A stretch of 64,000 nt of DNA from JBIOJB01 sp044450465 (GCA_044450465.1 JBIOJB010000001.1:1-64000), one strand, 5' to 3'; shown: positions 49,140 to 59,535, counted from the first letter of the stretch. Numbers and translations: made by a program. The notes: generated from the letters alone by a model not told the origin.

Positions 49140-52100
49140 CGTTTCTCCATTCGCCGATGGTGCGAACCTCGAGCTCCCGCGGCGCGGCGACCGCCGCCTC
49201 AAGCAGGGCGGACGCAGTATCGAGCGAGGTCAAGCACGCAATCCGGCGCTCGACCGCGGCGCGCCGGATCTCGAAACCGTCCTTGAAGACAGGGCCTCCC
49301 GCTTCTGGCTCGCTGTAGATGTTCGACATGGTGTTGATGACGAGGTCGACCTGGCCCCGCGTGATGACGTCGAGCACGGTCGGGCCCTCCTCGCCGATCT
49401 TGGCCACCACCTGCGGCGAGAACCCCGCCTGGCGAAGCGCCGCCGCGGTGCCCTCGGTGGCGATCAGCCGGTAGCCGAGCTCGACCATGCGAGAGACGAT
49501 GGGAAAGATCTCAGGCTTGTCTGCGTCCGCGATGGTCAGCAGGGCGGCCCCGCCTCGCTCGACGCGCACGCCAGAGGCGGCGAACGCCTTGCCCAGCGCT
49601 TCGTTCAGCGTGCGACCGATGCCGATGGCCTCTCCGGTCGACTTCATCTCCGGGCCGAGGTAGGAATCCACCGCCGGCAGCTTGTTCATGGAGAACACCG
49701 GCGCCTTGACCGCCACGAGATCTCGCGGCCGGACCAATCCGGTCTTCCAGCCGATCGACTCCAGCTTCTCGCCCAGCATGACAAGGGTGGCGAGCTTCAC
49801 CATCGGCACGCCTGTGACCTTGGAGAGGAATGGGACGGTGCGAGAGGCTCGCGGATTGACCTCGAGCACGTACACGTTGCCTCGGTGAACGACGTATTGA
49901 ACGTTGACCAGACCCCGAAGGCGAAGATGTCGCGCGATCCTGATCGTGTAGTCGACGATCCGATCGATCTCCGAGCGTTCGAGACTCTGGGCGGGGTACA
50001 CCGCATACGAATCGCCGGAGTGAACGCCCGCCCTTTCGACATGCTGCATGACGCCCGGGATGACCACCGACTCGCCGTCAGAGATCGCATCCACCTCGAC
50101 CTCGATGCCCTGTAGGTACTTGTCCACCAATACCGTGCCGCGTGGCATGGCGCCGATCGCCCAGACCATGTAGCGGCGAAGCTCGTCGCGATTGCGCACG
50201 ATCTCCATCGCCCGGCCGCCGAGCACATACGAAGGCCTCACGAGCACCGGGTAGCCGACCCGATCCGCGATGGCCACCGCCTCCTCGACCGTCGTCGTGG
50301 TGCCGCCCATCGGTTGAGGAATTCCGATGGCGTCCAGCGCCCGAGCGAACTCGCGGCGGTCCTCCGCCAGGTCGATCGCCTCGACGCTGGAACCCAGGAT
50401 CGCGACTCCATGCTCGAAAAGCGGCTCGGCCAGGTTGATCGCGGTCTGGCCGCCGAACTGCACGAGCGCGCCGTCTGCATGCTCCACCGTGGCGACGCCG
50501 AGCACGCCATCGAGATCGAGCGGGTCGAAGTAGAGCCGGTCGGACGTGTCGAAGTCGGTCGACACGGTCTCCGGGTTCGAGTTGACGAGCACGGCTCGCA
50601 CCCCTGCCTCGCGCAGCGCCCACGCGCCGTGAACGGAGCAGTAGTCGAACTCGATGCCCTGTCCAATGCGGATGGGCCCGGACCCGACGACGAGAGCTGT
50701 GCGGCCCTCGACCGCTTCGCTCTCCGACTCGTCCTCCCAGCAGGAGTAGTAGTAAGGCGTGGCGGCCTCGAACTCGGCGGCGCAGGTGTCGACAAGCTTG
50801 TAGGTGGGAGTGGCCGCCTGCACCGTCTCACCGCGCAAGGCTGTGATCATGCTGTCCGAGAACCCGGCGCGGCGCAGCTCTCGCGCGCTGCCCTCGCTTT
50901 CGAGCCTGACGATCTCCGCCATGCGATCGATGAACCATCGATCGATGCCGCTGCGTGTCGCGAGCGATTCGACGTCTGCTCCCCGCCTGAGAGCGTTGAG
51001 GAGCGCGAACAGCCGACGGTCGTTCGGCTGATCGATGTTCTCCTCCGAGAGATCTTCAATCTGCGGCGGAGCCTGTTCCAGCGAGCGCACGGCTTTCATC
51101 AGCGCGGCCTCGAAGGTGCGTTCGATCGCCATCACCTCCCCCGTGGAGGCCATCTGCGTGCCGAGCCGCCGGTCCGCGGTCGGGAACTTGTCGTACGGCC
51201 AGCGCGGGATCTTCACGACGCAGTAATCCAGGGCCGGCTCGAAGGCGGCAAAGGTCCGGCCGGTGATCTCGTTGCGGATCTCGTCGAGCCTCCGGCCGGC
51301 GGCCACCTTGGCGGCCACGCGCGCGATCGGATAACCCGTCGCCTTGGAGGCGAGCGCGGAGGAACGGCTCACGCGAGGATTGACCTCGATCACGAAGTAC
51401 GTCGAGCTCTTGGGATCAAGCGCGAACTGGACGTTGCATCCGCCTTCGATTCCGAGGGCACGGATGATGCGGATGGCGGAGGAGCGGAGCATCTGGTGAT
51501 CGCGATCGGAGAGCGTCTGCGCCGGGGCGACCACGATCGAGTCACCCGTGTGGACTCCCATCGGGTCGAGGTTTTCCATGTTGCAGACGGTGATGCACGT
51601 GTCGGCGCCGTCCCGCATGACCTCGTACTCGATCTCCTTCCATCCCCACAGCGAGCGCTCCACCAGCACCTGATGGATGGGCGACGCGTCGAGTCCGCGT
51701 TGAGCGATCAGAGCGAGCTCTGAATCCGTGGTCACGAACCCGCCGCCGGTGCCGCCGAGGGTGTAAGCGGGCCTGATGACGAGGGGCAGGCCGTTGCCAT
51801 CGGCAAACTCCCGCACCTCGTCGAGTGACTCGCATACGCGCGAGATCGGAACCGGCTCTCCGATCGCCTCCAGCATCTCCTTGAAGGCCTGGCGGTCCTC
51901 CGCCTTCCGGATGGTCTCGATTCCAGCCCCGAGCGCCCGCACGCCATAGCGAGCCAGCACTCCCGCCCGGGACAGCTCTGTAGCCAGGTTGAGCGCGGTC
52001 TGGCCGCCAAGCGTCGGGAGCACAGCGTCCGGCCGCTCGCGGGCGATCACGCGCTCCACCGACTCGACCGTGAGAGGCTCGAGGTACACCCTGTCGGCCA

Positions 52101-53472
52101 CGTCCTCGTCCGTCATGATCGTCGCCGGATTCGAGTTGACGAGAACGGTCTCGATCCCTTCTTCGCGAAGGGCCTTGCATGCCTGGGTGCCGGCGTAGTC
52201 GAACTCCGCAGCCTGCCCGATCACGATCGGTCCTGAGCCCAGGATCAGCACCTTGCGCGGGCGTTCCGGCGAGGCGGCGTGGCCCACGGCCCGCACCACC
52301 GGCCGGCGGGAGCGGACCATCTCCACGAAGCGGTCGTACAGGTGCTGGTTGTCCTGAGGTCCCGGGCACCCTTCGGGGTGGTACTGCACGCTGAAGACGG
52401 GAAGCGTGCGGTGCGCGAGGCCTTCGACCGAGCCGTCGTTCAGGTTGCGCTGGGAGACGAAAAAGCCGCCGTCCGGGATGGATGTCGCGTCGACCTGGAA
52501 CTCGTGGTTCTGGCTGGTGATGTGAACGCGTCCGGTCTCGAGATCCTTCACCGGGTGGTTGGCGCCGTGGTGGCCGAAAGGAAGGCGAGACGTGCTGCCC
52601 CCCGCCGCCCGCCCAAGTATCTGATGCCCGAGGCAGATGCCGAAGATCGGGATGCGGCCCACCGCTTGACACGCCAGCTGCACTGGACCGTCGAGCACGG
52701 ACGGGTCACCCGGTCCGTTGGACAGCACCAGCCCATCAGCGCCGGTCGCCTGAACGTCCTTCCAGGTGGTGGTGTGAGGCAGAACGACCACGCGGCATCC
52801 GCGCTCACGCAGAGAGCGCAGGATGTTGGTCTTGACACCGTAGTCGACGACCGCGACGAGCAAGCCTTGACCGTCGGCCGTGCCCCGCGGCCGAAGCTCC
52901 GCAGGCATCACCTCGAGCCACTCCTCGTGGCTGGTCCGCGACGTCTGCGCGACGAGATCCTGCTCCGACAGGGGGGTCACGCGCCGCGCCCTGGTCGCGA
53001 GCTCCTCCAGCCGGGCCTTGCTCGGTGCCGCGGCCTCGTGGGTCAGAACGGCGCGCAGCGCGCCGTGGATGCGGAGGTGGCGCGTCAGGGCTCTCGTGTC
53101 GATCTCCGAGATGGCCGGCACGCCCCACCGGCGGAGATAGGCGTCGAGGGACGACTCGCTCGAGTGGTGGCTGGGTTGCGGGCAAGCCCACCGAACCGCG
53201 AGGGCCCGCGCCCATGGGCGTGGCGATTCGGCATCGGCCTCGCGCACGCCGTAGTTTCCCTGCAGCGGGTAGGTCATGCAGATCATCTGTCCGGCGTATG
53301 AGGGATCGGTCAGGACCTCCTGGTAGCCGGTCATGGCGGTGTTGAACACCAGCTCGCCCTCGCCGGCGACGTCTGCGCCGAGCGCCGTCCCCACGAAAGC
53401 CCGGCCGTCCGCCAGGACGAGCGCGGCGAATCGCGCGCTATCCGGCAACGATGACCACCGTGTCCAGCCCAT
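49126..53472 (-). CDS. carAB: Carbamoyl-phosphate synthase, CarA and CarB fused in one 1448-aa chain
   Basis: Makes carbamoyl phosphate from glutamine, bicarbonate and two ATP. Residues 1-390 are CarA: small-subunit domain, then the glutaminase with Cys280 (GICLGHQ), His365 and Glu367 (YHPEG). After a linker of only about 15 residues, CarB starts at about 406 ([20 protein letters not shown]) and is full length, with both ATP-grasp halves (second half begins near [17 protein letters not shown]) and the C-terminal MGS allosteric domain. There is no stop or frame change at the join. This is the arrangement of eukaryotic CPS; separate carA and carB are the bacterial norm. TTG 53448 is an alternative start nearer the CarA N-terminus. 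Confidence 0.94.
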   Translation of the reverse strand: MGWTRWSSLPDSARFAALVLADGRAFVGTALGADVAGEGELVFNTAMTGYQEVLTDPSYAGQMICMTYPLQGNYGVREADAESPRPWARALAVRWACPQPSHHSSESSLDAYLRRWGVPAISEIDTRALTRHLRIHGALRAVLTHEAAAPSKARLEELATRARRVTPLSEQDLVAQTSRTSHEEWLEVMPAELRPRGTADGQGLLVAVVDYGVKTNILRSLRERGCRVVVLPHTTTWKDVQATGADGLVLSNGPGDPSVLDGPVQLACQAVGRIPIFGICLGHQILGRAAGGSTSRLPFGHHGANHPVKDLETGRVHITSQNHEFQVDATSIPDGGFFVSQRNLNDGSVEGLAHRTLPVFSVQYHPEGCPGPQDNQHLYDRFVEMVRSRRPVVRAVGHAASPERPRKVLILGSGPIVIGQAAEFDYAGTQACKALREEGIETVLVNSNPATIMTDEDVADRVYLEPLTVESVERVIARERPDAVLPTLGGQTALNLATELSRAGVLARYGVRALGAGIETIRKAEDRQAFKEMLEAIGEPVPISRVCESLDEVREFADGNGLPLVIRPAYTLGGTGGGFVTTDSELALIAQRGLDASPIHQVLVERSLWGWKEIEYEVMRDGADTCITVCNMENLDPMGVHTGDSIVVAPAQTLSDRDHQMLRSSAIRIIRALGIEGGCNVQFALDPKSSTYFVIEVNPRVSRSSALASKATGYPIARVAAKVAAGRRLDEIRNEITGRTFAAFEPALDYCVVKIPRWPYDKFPTADRRLGTQMASTGEVMAIERTFEAALMKAVRSLEQAPPQIEDLSEENIDQPNDRRLFALLNALRRGADVESLATRSGIDRWFIDRMAEIVRLESEGSARELRRAGFSDSMITALRGETVQAATPTYKLVDTCAAEFEAATPYYYSCWEDESESEAVEGRTALVVGSGPIRIGQGIEFDYCSVHGAWALREAGVRAVLVNSNPETVSTDFDTSDRLYFDPLDLDGVLGVATVEHADGALVQFGGQTAINLAEPLFEHGVAILGSSVEAIDLAEDRREFARALDAIGIPQPMGGTTTTVEEAVAIADRVGYPVLVRPSYVLGGRAMEIVRNRDELRRYMVWAIGAMPRGTVLVDKYLQGIEVEVDAISDGESVVIPGVMQHVERAGVHSGDSYAVYPAQSLERSEIDRIVDYTIRIARHLRLRGLVNVQYVVHRGNVYVLEVNPRASRTVPFLSKVTGVPMVKLATLVMLGEKLESIGWKTGLVRPRDLVAVKAPVFSMNKLPAVDSYLGPEMKSTGEAIGIGRTLNEALGKAFAASGVRVERGGAALLTIADADKPEIFPIVSRMVELGYRLIATEGTAAALRQAGFSPQVVAKIGEEGPTVLDVITRGQVDLVINTMSNIYSEPEAGGPVFKDGFEIRRAAVERRIACLTSLDTASALLEAAVAAPRELEVRTIGEWRNGVPA

Positions 53473-53983
53473 CCTCCTCGGTGATCAGAACCTCGATCCG
53501 TTCCGAGTCCGAGGTCGGGACGTTCTTGCCGACGTAGTCGGGCCTGATCGGAAGCTCGCGGTGGCCTCGGTCGACGAGAACTGCCAGCTGGATCGCCCTC
53601 GGCCGCCCGAAGTCCATCACGGCGTCCATCGCGGCACGCGCCGTGCGACCGCGGTGGATCACGTCGTCGACGAGCACCACCACCTTGCCGTCGACCTCAG
53701 GCATGTTCGAGGTGGCGCTGTGAGCCGGCTGTCTCAGGTGCTTGTCATCGCGATGGCGACTCGTGTCCAGCGAGCCCACCGCGACCGGGACCCCTTCCAG
53801 CTCTTTCAACTTTTCGGCGAGCCGCCCGGCCAGGTGGTCGCCCTTGGCGAGAATGCCGACCAGCACGAGGTCGGCAGTGCCCCGGTTGCGCTCGACGATC
53901 TCGTGAGCGATGCGGGACATGGAGCGCCGAATCTGATCGGCGTCCATCACCGTGGCCTTGAGCCGGCCCTGAGCGAGGCTCAC
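53438..53983 (-). CDS. pyrR: Pyrimidine operon regulator / uracil phosphoribosyltransferase
   Basis: RNA-binding regulator that responds to UMP/UTP versus PRPP, with weak UPRTase activity. 181 aa from GTG 53983. The PRPP loop is [20 protein letters not shown] near residue 99; [20 protein letters not shown] and [16 protein letters not shown] are typical of PyrR. A matching RNA hairpin lies upstream of pyrB at 54925-54949. It follows pyrB by 7 bp and overlaps the carAB start region. Confidence 0.94.
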   Translation of the reverse strand: MSLAQGRLKATVMDADQIRRSMSRIAHEIVERNRGTADLVLVGILAKGDHLAGRLAEKLKELEGVPVAVGSLDTSRHRDDKHLRQPAHSATSNMPEVDGKVVVLVDDVIHRGRTARAAMDAVMDFGRPRAIQLAVLVDRGHRELPIRPDYVGKNVPTSDSERIEVLITEEDGLDTVVIVAG

Positions 53984-53990
53984 CGCGCCC

Positions 53991-54917
53991 TCACGCGAGG
54001 AGCCGGTCGAGCAGGGCCATCCGGATGTGGAGGCCGTTGCGCGCCTGACGGAAGTAGGCGGCGCGAGGATCGCTGTCGACCTCGGGCGCGATCTCGTCAA
54101 CCCGCGGGAGCGGGTGCATGACGATCGCGTATTTGCGAAGCCGCGACATCACACTCTTGTCGATCCTGTACATCCCCTTCACCGCGTTGTAGGCCTCGGG
54201 GTCCGTGAACCGCTCCTTCTGGATACGCGTCTGATAGATGACGTCGACCTCGGGGAGAACCGAATCGAAGTCCTCGGTCTCGACCCAGGGAATTCCATGC
54301 TCCGTGAGATGAGCTTTGAGATCGTCACGCATGGCCACCGCGGGCGGGGCCACGAACCAGACCTTGATGTCCTTGAACTTGCTCAGGAGATAGGTGAGCG
54401 AGCGGACCGTCCGGCCGTTGGCCAGGTCACCGACCATGGCGATGCTGATTCCATCGATCTTTCCGAGCTCGTCGCGAATCGTGTAGAGGTCGAGGAGCGC
54501 CTGCGTCGGGTGCTGGCCCGGCCCATCCCCGGCGTTGATGACCGGAACCGAGCTCACCGCGGCCGCGCGTTTGGCGGCGCCCTCCTCGTTATGGCGCATG
54601 ACGATGACGTCGGCGTAACCGCTGATGATGCGGATGCTGTCCTCGAGCGTCTCGCCTTTGGCGGCTGAGGAGAACTCGCGGGCGTTGTCCGTGCCCATGG
54701 TCTGCCCGCCAAGGCGGAGCATGGCCGCTTCGAAGGAGAGTCGCGTGCGGGTGGACGGCTCGTAGAACAGGGCCGCCATGACGTGGCCCGTGAGCCGGCC
54801 CACGAAGCGATGAGGTTCGCGCTTGATCTCCTCGCTGCGCACGAAGAGCTCTTCCAGAAGGGAGCGCGAGAACTGCTGGCTTTCGACTACGTGCCGCAAC
54901 CGGCTGCCGACGGCCAT
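53991..54917 (-). CDS. pyrB: Aspartate carbamoyltransferase catalytic chain
   Basis: Joins carbamoyl phosphate to aspartate. 308 aa. Carbamoyl-phosphate binding FYEPSTRTRLSFE near residue 52, then INAGDGPGQHPTQALLDLYT near 131, and MHPLPRVDEIAPEVD near 267. First gene of the pyr run: pyrB, pyrR, carAB, pyrK, pyrD; pyrC, pyrE and pyrF are not here. ATG 54917 has a strong AAGGAG 7 nt upstream, next to the PyrR-type hairpin. Confidence 0.95.
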   Translation of the reverse strand: MAVGSRLRHVVESQQFSRSLLEELFVRSEEIKREPHRFVGRLTGHVMAALFYEPSTRTRLSFEAAMLRLGGQTMGTDNAREFSSAAKGETLEDSIRIISGYADVIVMRHNEEGAAKRAAAVSSVPVINAGDGPGQHPTQALLDLYTIRDELGKIDGISIAMVGDLANGRTVRSLTYLLSKFKDIKVWFVAPPAVAMRDDLKAHLTEHGIPWVETEDFDSVLPEVDVIYQTRIQKERFTDPEAYNAVKGMYRIDKSVMSRLRKYAIVMHPLPRVDEIAPEVDSDPRAAYFRQARNGLHIRMALLDRLLA

Positions 54918-54924
54918 AAAAAAT

Positions 54925-54949
54925 CTCCTTCCTGGTCTCTCTGGACCAG
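54925..54949 (-). promoter_or_regulatory. PyrR-binding RNA hairpin at the pyrB ribosome site
   Basis: On the minus strand CTGGT-CCAGAGAG-ACCAG (54949-54932) forms a 5-bp stem with loop CCAGAGAG, and AGGAAGGAG follows at once, touching the 3' arm. The core UCCAGAGAG fits UCCNGNGAG of the known PyrR-binding loop. Binding would hide the pyrB ribosome site, as described for mycobacterial PyrR. Confidence 0.7.
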
Positions 54950-55020
54950 ACTTAAAGGAATCCTGGGCGAGAGTTTATCAGCTATCCGGAGCCACCCACT
55001 CGCCACCGCGCGCCAACCGG

Positions 55021-55026
55021 TACCTT
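55021..55026 (+). promoter_or_regulatory. Leaderless-type -10 element (TACCTT) for the zinc-ribbon gene
   Basis: TACCTT is followed by nine bases and ATG 55036. Confidence 0.45.
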
Positions 55027-55035
55027 AGTCGGGCG

Positions 55036-55362
55036 ATGAACAGGGGCCAGGGCAACATCACGGTCACGACCGAGGTGGCGTTCTGCACTTTCTGCGGGAG
55101 GGTGCGGACGCTCCGCCGCGAAGACCGGCACGTCGGAGACATGGTTCGCACCATCGTCACCTGCGAGAGCTGCCACCGGGTCCTGTCCAGCCAGATCGCC
55201 GTGGCAAGCGCCGAACCTGCCGCCGAACCGGTGCCTCTCGACGGCGAGGCCGCCGCCGTTCCGGCTCCCGCCGAACAAGCCACACCACAGCCTCCAGAAT
55301 CAAGCACCCCAACCTCGGCCAAGGCGAAATCCACCCCGAAGCAGGCTCCCAAGAAGCGGTGA
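55036..55362 (+). CDS. Small zinc-ribbon protein with disordered tail
   Basis: 108 aa. An N-terminal domain with CTFC and CESC pairs about 29 residues apart (FCTFCGRVRTLRRED, VTCESCHRVLSSQ) should bind one zinc. The last 60 residues are Ala/Pro/Glu-rich and end in a Lys-rich tail. It starts at ATG 55036 behind TACCTT. Role unknown; zinc ribbons like this often contact RNA or protein. Confidence 0.7.
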   Translation: MNRGQGNITVTTEVAFCTFCGRVRTLRREDRHVGDMVRTIVTCESCHRVLSSQIAVASAEPAAEPVPLDGEAAAVPAPAEQATPQPPESSTPTSAKAKSTPKQAPKKR

Positions 55363-55420
55363 TCGCCGCAGCCGCCAGTTTCTGACGAGCGGGTGCCTCG
55401 CGGCCACCGCTGAGACCGGG

Positions 55421-55426
55421 TATAAA
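55421..55426 (+). promoter_or_regulatory. Leaderless-type -10 element (TATAAA) for the thiolase
   Basis: TATAAA is followed by six bases and ATG 55433. Confidence 0.5.
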
Positions 55427-55432
55427 CGTCAC

Positions 55433-56596
55433 ATGACAGATGCAGTGATCGTTGCCCTCGGCCGGTCTCCGATTGGAAGAGCTCGCAAGGGATCCCTTGT
55501 GGACGTTCGGCCGGACGACCTCGCAGCCTACGTCGTAACCAAGGTCCTCGAGAAAGTGCCCGAGCTCGATCCGACGACGATCGAAGATCTCATTTGCGGA
55601 TGCGGTCTGCCGGGCGGCGAGCAGGGCCACAACATCGGCCGGGTGGTCTCAATATTGTCCCGGATCGACGTGCCCGGGGTCACGGTCAACAGGTACTGCT
55701 CTTCATCGTTGATGACGACCCGCATGGCCGCGCACGCGATCGCCGCCGGCGAAGGTGACGTCTTTCTTTCGGTTGGCGTCGAGTGCGTCTCGCGTTACGG
55801 AAGCGGCTACCCGGACGCCCCCGACACCTACAACTCGAAGCTCGTGCCCGGCAACACCGAGGAGTACCCGGACATCTACATCGCCATGGGCCAGACGGCC
55901 GAGAACGTCGCGCGGCGCGAAAAGATCAGCCGGGAAGAGCAGGATCGCTACGCGGTCAAGAGCCAGGCCGCAGCCGTCAAGGCGCGCGAGGACGGGTTCT
56001 TCGACCGTGAGATCGTCCCGATCCCGCTGCCCAGCGGAGAGCTCTTCAGTAAGGACGACGGGCCGCGGCCCGGCACCACAATGGAGGTGCTGGCTGCGCT
56101 CAAGCCCGCGTTCCGAGATGACGGCACCGTGACCGCAGGCAACGCGTGCCCGCTCAACGACGGGGCGGCCGCCGTGGTCGTCATGTCCGACCGCAAGGCG
56201 AAGGAGCTTGGTCTCAAGCCGATCGCGCGCGTTGTCTCGACCGGTGTGTCGGCGCTGGAGCCGGAGCTGATGGGTCTGGGCCCGATCGAGGCCTCGAAGC
56301 AGGCCCTGAAGCGCGCCAAGATGACGATCCAGGACATCGACATACTCGAGATCAACGAGGCGTTCGCCGCCCAGGTGATCCCATCCTCGCGCGGTATCGG
56401 AGTCGACCCGTTCAGCGACAAGCTGAACCCTCACGGCGGTGCCATCGCCCTCGGCCATCCGTTCGGGATGACCGGGGCCCGCATCCTGTGCACGCTGCTG
56501 AACGGGCTGAGGCAGAAGAACATGACGTATGGGCTCGAGACGATGTGCGTCGGCGGTGGCCAGGGAATGGCGATGATCGTGGAGCGTCTGAACTAA
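55433..56596 (+). CDS. Thiolase (acetyl-CoA C-acyltransferase)
   Basis: 387 aa. The nucleophile is in VNRYCSSSLMTT near residue 89; the His is in NPHGGAIALGHPFGMTG near 345 and the second Cys in ETMCVGGGQGMAMI near 375; INEAFAAQVI is also present. This is the degradative-type thiolase of beta-oxidation (FadA/AtoB group); chain-length choice cannot be read from sequence. May work with the two acyl-CoA dehydrogenases at 25 and 29 kb. Followed after 17 bp by a serine hydrolase. Confidence 0.94.
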   Translation: MTDAVIVALGRSPIGRARKGSLVDVRPDDLAAYVVTKVLEKVPELDPTTIEDLICGCGLPGGEQGHNIGRVVSILSRIDVPGVTVNRYCSSSLMTTRMAAHAIAAGEGDVFLSVGVECVSRYGSGYPDAPDTYNSKLVPGNTEEYPDIYIAMGQTAENVARREKISREEQDRYAVKSQAAAVKAREDGFFDREIVPIPLPSGELFSKDDGPRPGTTMEVLAALKPAFRDDGTVTAGNACPLNDGAAAVVVMSDRKAKELGLKPIARVVSTGVSALEPELMGLGPIEASKQALKRAKMTIQDIDILEINEAFAAQVIPSSRGIGVDPFSDKLNPHGGAIALGHPFGMTGARILCTLLNGLRQKNMTYGLETMCVGGGQGMAMIVERLN

Positions 56597-56613
56597 CGCC
56601 TGGAGTTCGCGCG

Positions 56614-57813
56614 ATGGAGGGAGGCTTCTCGAAGCCGCGGCTAGGCCGCGTGCGGGAGGTGCTGGAAGGGCAGGTTGACCGCGGCGGGATCCCCGGCCTG
56701 GTCGCTCTGGTCAGCCGGCGGGGCGAGGTGCACGTCGAAGCGGTGGGCGTCAGGTCGATCGGCGGCGATGCCATCGCTCAGGACGCGATCTTCCGGATCG
56801 CCTCGATGACTAAGCCCGTGACCGCAGTCGCGACCATGATCCTCATCGAAGAAGGCCGGCTGCGCCTCGACGAGCCCGTCGACCGGCTGCTGCCCGAGCT
56901 GGCCGGCCGGCGAGTGCTGAAGGAGGTCGATGCAACCCTCGACCAGACGGTTCCGGCAAATCGACCGATCACGGTCCGCGACCTGCTCACCTTCACGGCT
57001 GGCTTCGGATACCTCTTCACAGAGACCCTCTATCCGATCCATCTCGCGACGGCGGAGCAGGGCCTGTCCGCCGGACCTCCACGCCCGGAGGCTCTGCCAA
57101 CGCCCGACGAGTACATGCGCCGCCTCGGCACGCTGCCCCTGATGTATCAGCCGGGCGAGGTGTGGCTGTACAACACGGGAGCGGAGATCCTCAGCGTGCT
57201 GGTCGCGCGCGCATCCGGACAGCCGTTTGACGAGTTCTTGTCCGAACACATCTTCGAGCCGCTCGGCATGAAGGACACGGGTTTCGTCGTTCCAGCCGGC
57301 AAATTGGACCGCTTGACCACCTGCTACGCAACCAATCGCCAGAGCGGCGAGGTCGGCGTGTTCGACGCGGCAGAGACCAGCGAGTGGCGCCGGGCGCCGG
57401 CATTTCAAAACGGCGCGGGTGGGCTCGTCTCCACGGCCGGTGACTTCCTAGCCTTCGCCCAGATGCTGCTCAACCACGGCAGTAATGGCAGGCTGCGCGT
57501 CCTTTCGAGGCCATCGGTTGAGCTCATGACCACCGACCAGCTGACTGCGAAGCAAAAGTCGGTGTCGGGGCTTCAGCCCGGGATGTTCGCCGACCACGGC
57601 TGGGGCTTCTGCCTCTACATCGTCACTGGCCGAACCGGCTTCCCCTCAGTGGGCAGCTACGGCTGGGGCGGTGGTCTAGGAACGGCATGGGAGACCGATC
57701 CGCGCGAGGAGATGATCACGATCCTCCTCACCACCAAGACGTGGGACTCGTCCACTCCGCCGCCGGTTTTCGGCGACTACTGGACCTCGATTTACGCCGC
57801 CTTCGACGACTGA
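56614..57813 (+). CDS. Serine hydrolase of the class C beta-lactamase / esterase family
   Basis: 399 aa from ATG 56614. The S-x-x-K site is RIASMTKPVTAVA near residue 67, the Tyr motif is VWLYNTGAEIL (Y-x-N-like as Y-N-T) near 185, and the third motif is YGWGGGLG near 350. Family members include esterases, D-aminopeptidases and EstB-like enzymes; a true beta-lactamase role is unlikely and there is no signal peptide. Placed after a thiolase, a cytosolic esterase acting on lipid-derived esters is plausible. Confidence 0.88.
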   Translation: MEGGFSKPRLGRVREVLEGQVDRGGIPGLVALVSRRGEVHVEAVGVRSIGGDAIAQDAIFRIASMTKPVTAVATMILIEEGRLRLDEPVDRLLPELAGRRVLKEVDATLDQTVPANRPITVRDLLTFTAGFGYLFTETLYPIHLATAEQGLSAGPPRPEALPTPDEYMRRLGTLPLMYQPGEVWLYNTGAEILSVLVARASGQPFDEFLSEHIFEPLGMKDTGFVVPAGKLDRLTTCYATNRQSGEVGVFDAAETSEWRRAPAFQNGAGGLVSTAGDFLAFAQMLLNHGSNGRLRVLSRPSVELMTTDQLTAKQKSVSGLQPGMFADHGWGFCLYIVTGRTGFPSVGSYGWGGGLGTAWETDPREEMITILLTTKTWDSSTPPPVFGDYWTSIYAAFDD

Positions 57814-57819
57814 CCGATC

Positions 57820-58002
57820 CTAGGCCGGCAGCTTCTTGAAGAAGCTGCACGGAGGCGATTCCTTCGTGGTGTGGAAGTTCCAGTGCCGGCACCAGGCCGT
57901 CCCGTCGAACATCCGGCAGGTCCCGCAGGTGACCGTCGGCTTCGCAGCCCGCGCCTTCTTCATGTGATTCTCAGGTCGCTCCCCGGGGAATTCTCCTTTC
58001 AC
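57820..58002 (-). CDS. Small cysteine-rich protein
   Basis: 60 aa (GTG 58002) or 47 aa from ATG 57963. Cysteines fall as CGTC-x8-C-x13-C in VTCGTCRMFDGTAWCRHWNF and SPPCSFFKKL, which could bind one zinc or an Fe-S cluster. Placed 10 bp after purH on the same strand, with GTGAAAGGAG around the first start. Family unknown. Convergent with the serine hydrolase gene 6 bp away. Confidence 0.6.
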   Translation of the reverse strand: MKGEFPGERPENHMKKARAAKPTVTCGTCRMFDGTAWCRHWNFHTTKESPPCSFFKKLPA

Positions 58003-58011
58003 GGAGACTCG

Positions 58012-59535
58012 CTAGTGGCGGAAGTGCCGGCGGCCGGTCATCACCATTGCGATGCCCGCGGCATCCGCTGCCTTCACGACCTCCACGTCCTTCACCGAGC
58101 CGCCCGGCTGGATCACCGCCGTCACCCCGGCGCGGATTCCCTCCTCGAGTCCATCCGGAAACGGGAAGAACGCATCCGAGGCCATGACCGAGCCGCGCGC
58201 GCGGTCGCCGGCCCGCTTCACTGCGATCTGAACCGCCTCCACGCGTGACATCTGGCCCGCGCCGACACCCACTGCCGCGCCGTCCTTGAACAGCACGATG
58301 GCGTTCGACTTGACGTGCTTGACCGCCGTCCACGCCAGGCCCAGCTGCTCCCACTCGGCCTCGGTCGGCGCGCGCCTCGTCGAGACGGTGCATTCGGATC
58401 GAACGAAGCCGGCGCGGTCCCAGTCCTGGACCAGAATGCCGCCTGACACCGACCGCAGGTCGTAGTCGAAGAGGCCCGTCTCCGAGGGCTTGGCAATGAG
58501 AACGATCATGTTCTTTCGCCGAGCCAGCGCCGCCCTGGCCTCCTGCGTCACCGCCGGGGCGATCACGACGTGGGTGACGATCTTCACGATCTGCTCGGCC
58601 GTCTCCAGGTCGAGCGGCCGGTTCACCGCGACGATTCCGCCGAAAGCCGACACCGGGTCGCACTCGAAGGCCAGTCGATAGGCGTCGACGATCCGTTCCG
58701 CCACCGCCAGCCCGCACGGGTTCATGTGCTTGACGACGGCAGCAGCCGGCCGGGCGTAGTCGGTCACGAGCTGGAACGCGGCCGAGGCGTCCTGGATGTT
58801 GTTGAACCCAGGGGGTCCGCCCTGCAGCTGCTCCGCGGCGCCGAGGCCGCCCGAGTCGGGACCCAGCCTGTAGAAGGCAGCCCGCTGATGGTCGTTCTCG
58901 CCGTACTTGAGGCTCTGCACCAGCCTGCCGGCGATGGTGATCTCGGTCGGAAACCCGTCTTGATCAGTCCTCAGGTACGCCGCGATCCAGGCGTCGTAGG
59001 CCGACGTGTGGGCGAACGCCTCGGCGGCCAGCCTCCGCCTCATGGATTCATCGACACCACGCTTGCCGAGCGCATCGAGCACCTCCAGGTATCGCTCGGG
59101 TCGCACGACGACGACCACCGAGGCGTGGTTCTTGGCCGCGGCGCGGATCATCGCAGGGCCGCCGACGTCGATCTGTTCCATCGCCTCTTCGAAAGTCGCA
59201 CCTGGACGTGTGACGGTGTCGACGAACGGATAGAGGTTGCAGCAGACAAGGTCGATCTGCAGGAGTCCGTGCTCCTTGAGCGCTTCCATGTGCTCTGGCC
59301 GGTCGCGCCGGGCCAGGATGCCGGCATGGACGCCCGGATGAAGCGTCTTGATGCGGCCGTCCATCATCTCTGGAAATCCCGTCAGTTCGGTGACCGGGCG
59401 CGCGTCGACCGCAACCTCCTGAATCGATTTCAGCGTGCTGCCGGTCGCGAAGAGCTCGTATCCCAGGCGGCTCAGACCACGCGCAAAACCGCCCAGTCCC
59501 GTCTTGTCGCTAACCGACAGCAGGGCTCTTGGCAA
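58012..59535 (-). CDS. purH: AICAR formyltransferase / IMP cyclohydrolase
   Basis: Bifunctional last two steps of IMP synthesis. 507 aa. Cyclohydrolase half: [52 protein letters not shown]. Transformylase half: [26 protein letters not shown] (Lys-His), and [18 protein letters not shown]. The start overlaps purN by 26 bp. Confidence 0.96.
   Translation of the reverse strand: MPRALLSVSDKTGLGGFARGLSRLGYELFATGSTLKSIQEVAVDARPVTELTGFPEMMDGRIKTLHPGVHAGILARRDRPEHMEALKEHGLLQIDLVCCNLYPFVDTVTRPGATFEEAMEQIDVGGPAMIRAAAKNHASVVVVVRPERYLEVLDALGKRGVDESMRRRLAAEAFAHTSAYDAWIAAYLRTDQDGFPTEITIAGRLVQSLKYGENDHQRAAFYRLGPDSGGLGAAEQLQGGPPGFNNIQDASAAFQLVTDYARPAAAVVKHMNPCGLAVAERIVDAYRLAFECDPVSAFGGIVAVNRPLDLETAEQIVKIVTHVVIAPAVTQEARAALARRKNMIVLIAKPSETGLFDYDLRSVSGGILVQDWDRAGFVRSECTVSTRRAPTEAEWEQLGLAWTAVKHVKSNAIVLFKDGAAVGVGAGQMSRVEAVQIAVKRAGDRARGSVMASDAFFPFPDGLEEGIRAGVTAVIQPGGSVKDVEVVKAADAAGIAMVMTGRRHFRH

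Noticed and set aside
48651..50115. Long plus-strand frames across pyrK and the end of carAB
   Set aside because: Antisense to well-supported pyr genes, with no domain.
50314..51723. 469-codon open frame on the plus strand inside carAB
   Set aside because: Antisense shadow of the CarB coding sequence; low-complexity Arg/His-rich product.
56614..57813. Antibiotic-resistance beta-lactamase
   Set aside because: S-x-x-K and Y-x-N type motifs fit the wider esterase/peptidase family; no signal peptide and a lipid-metabolism neighbour make a secreted beta-lactamase unlikely.
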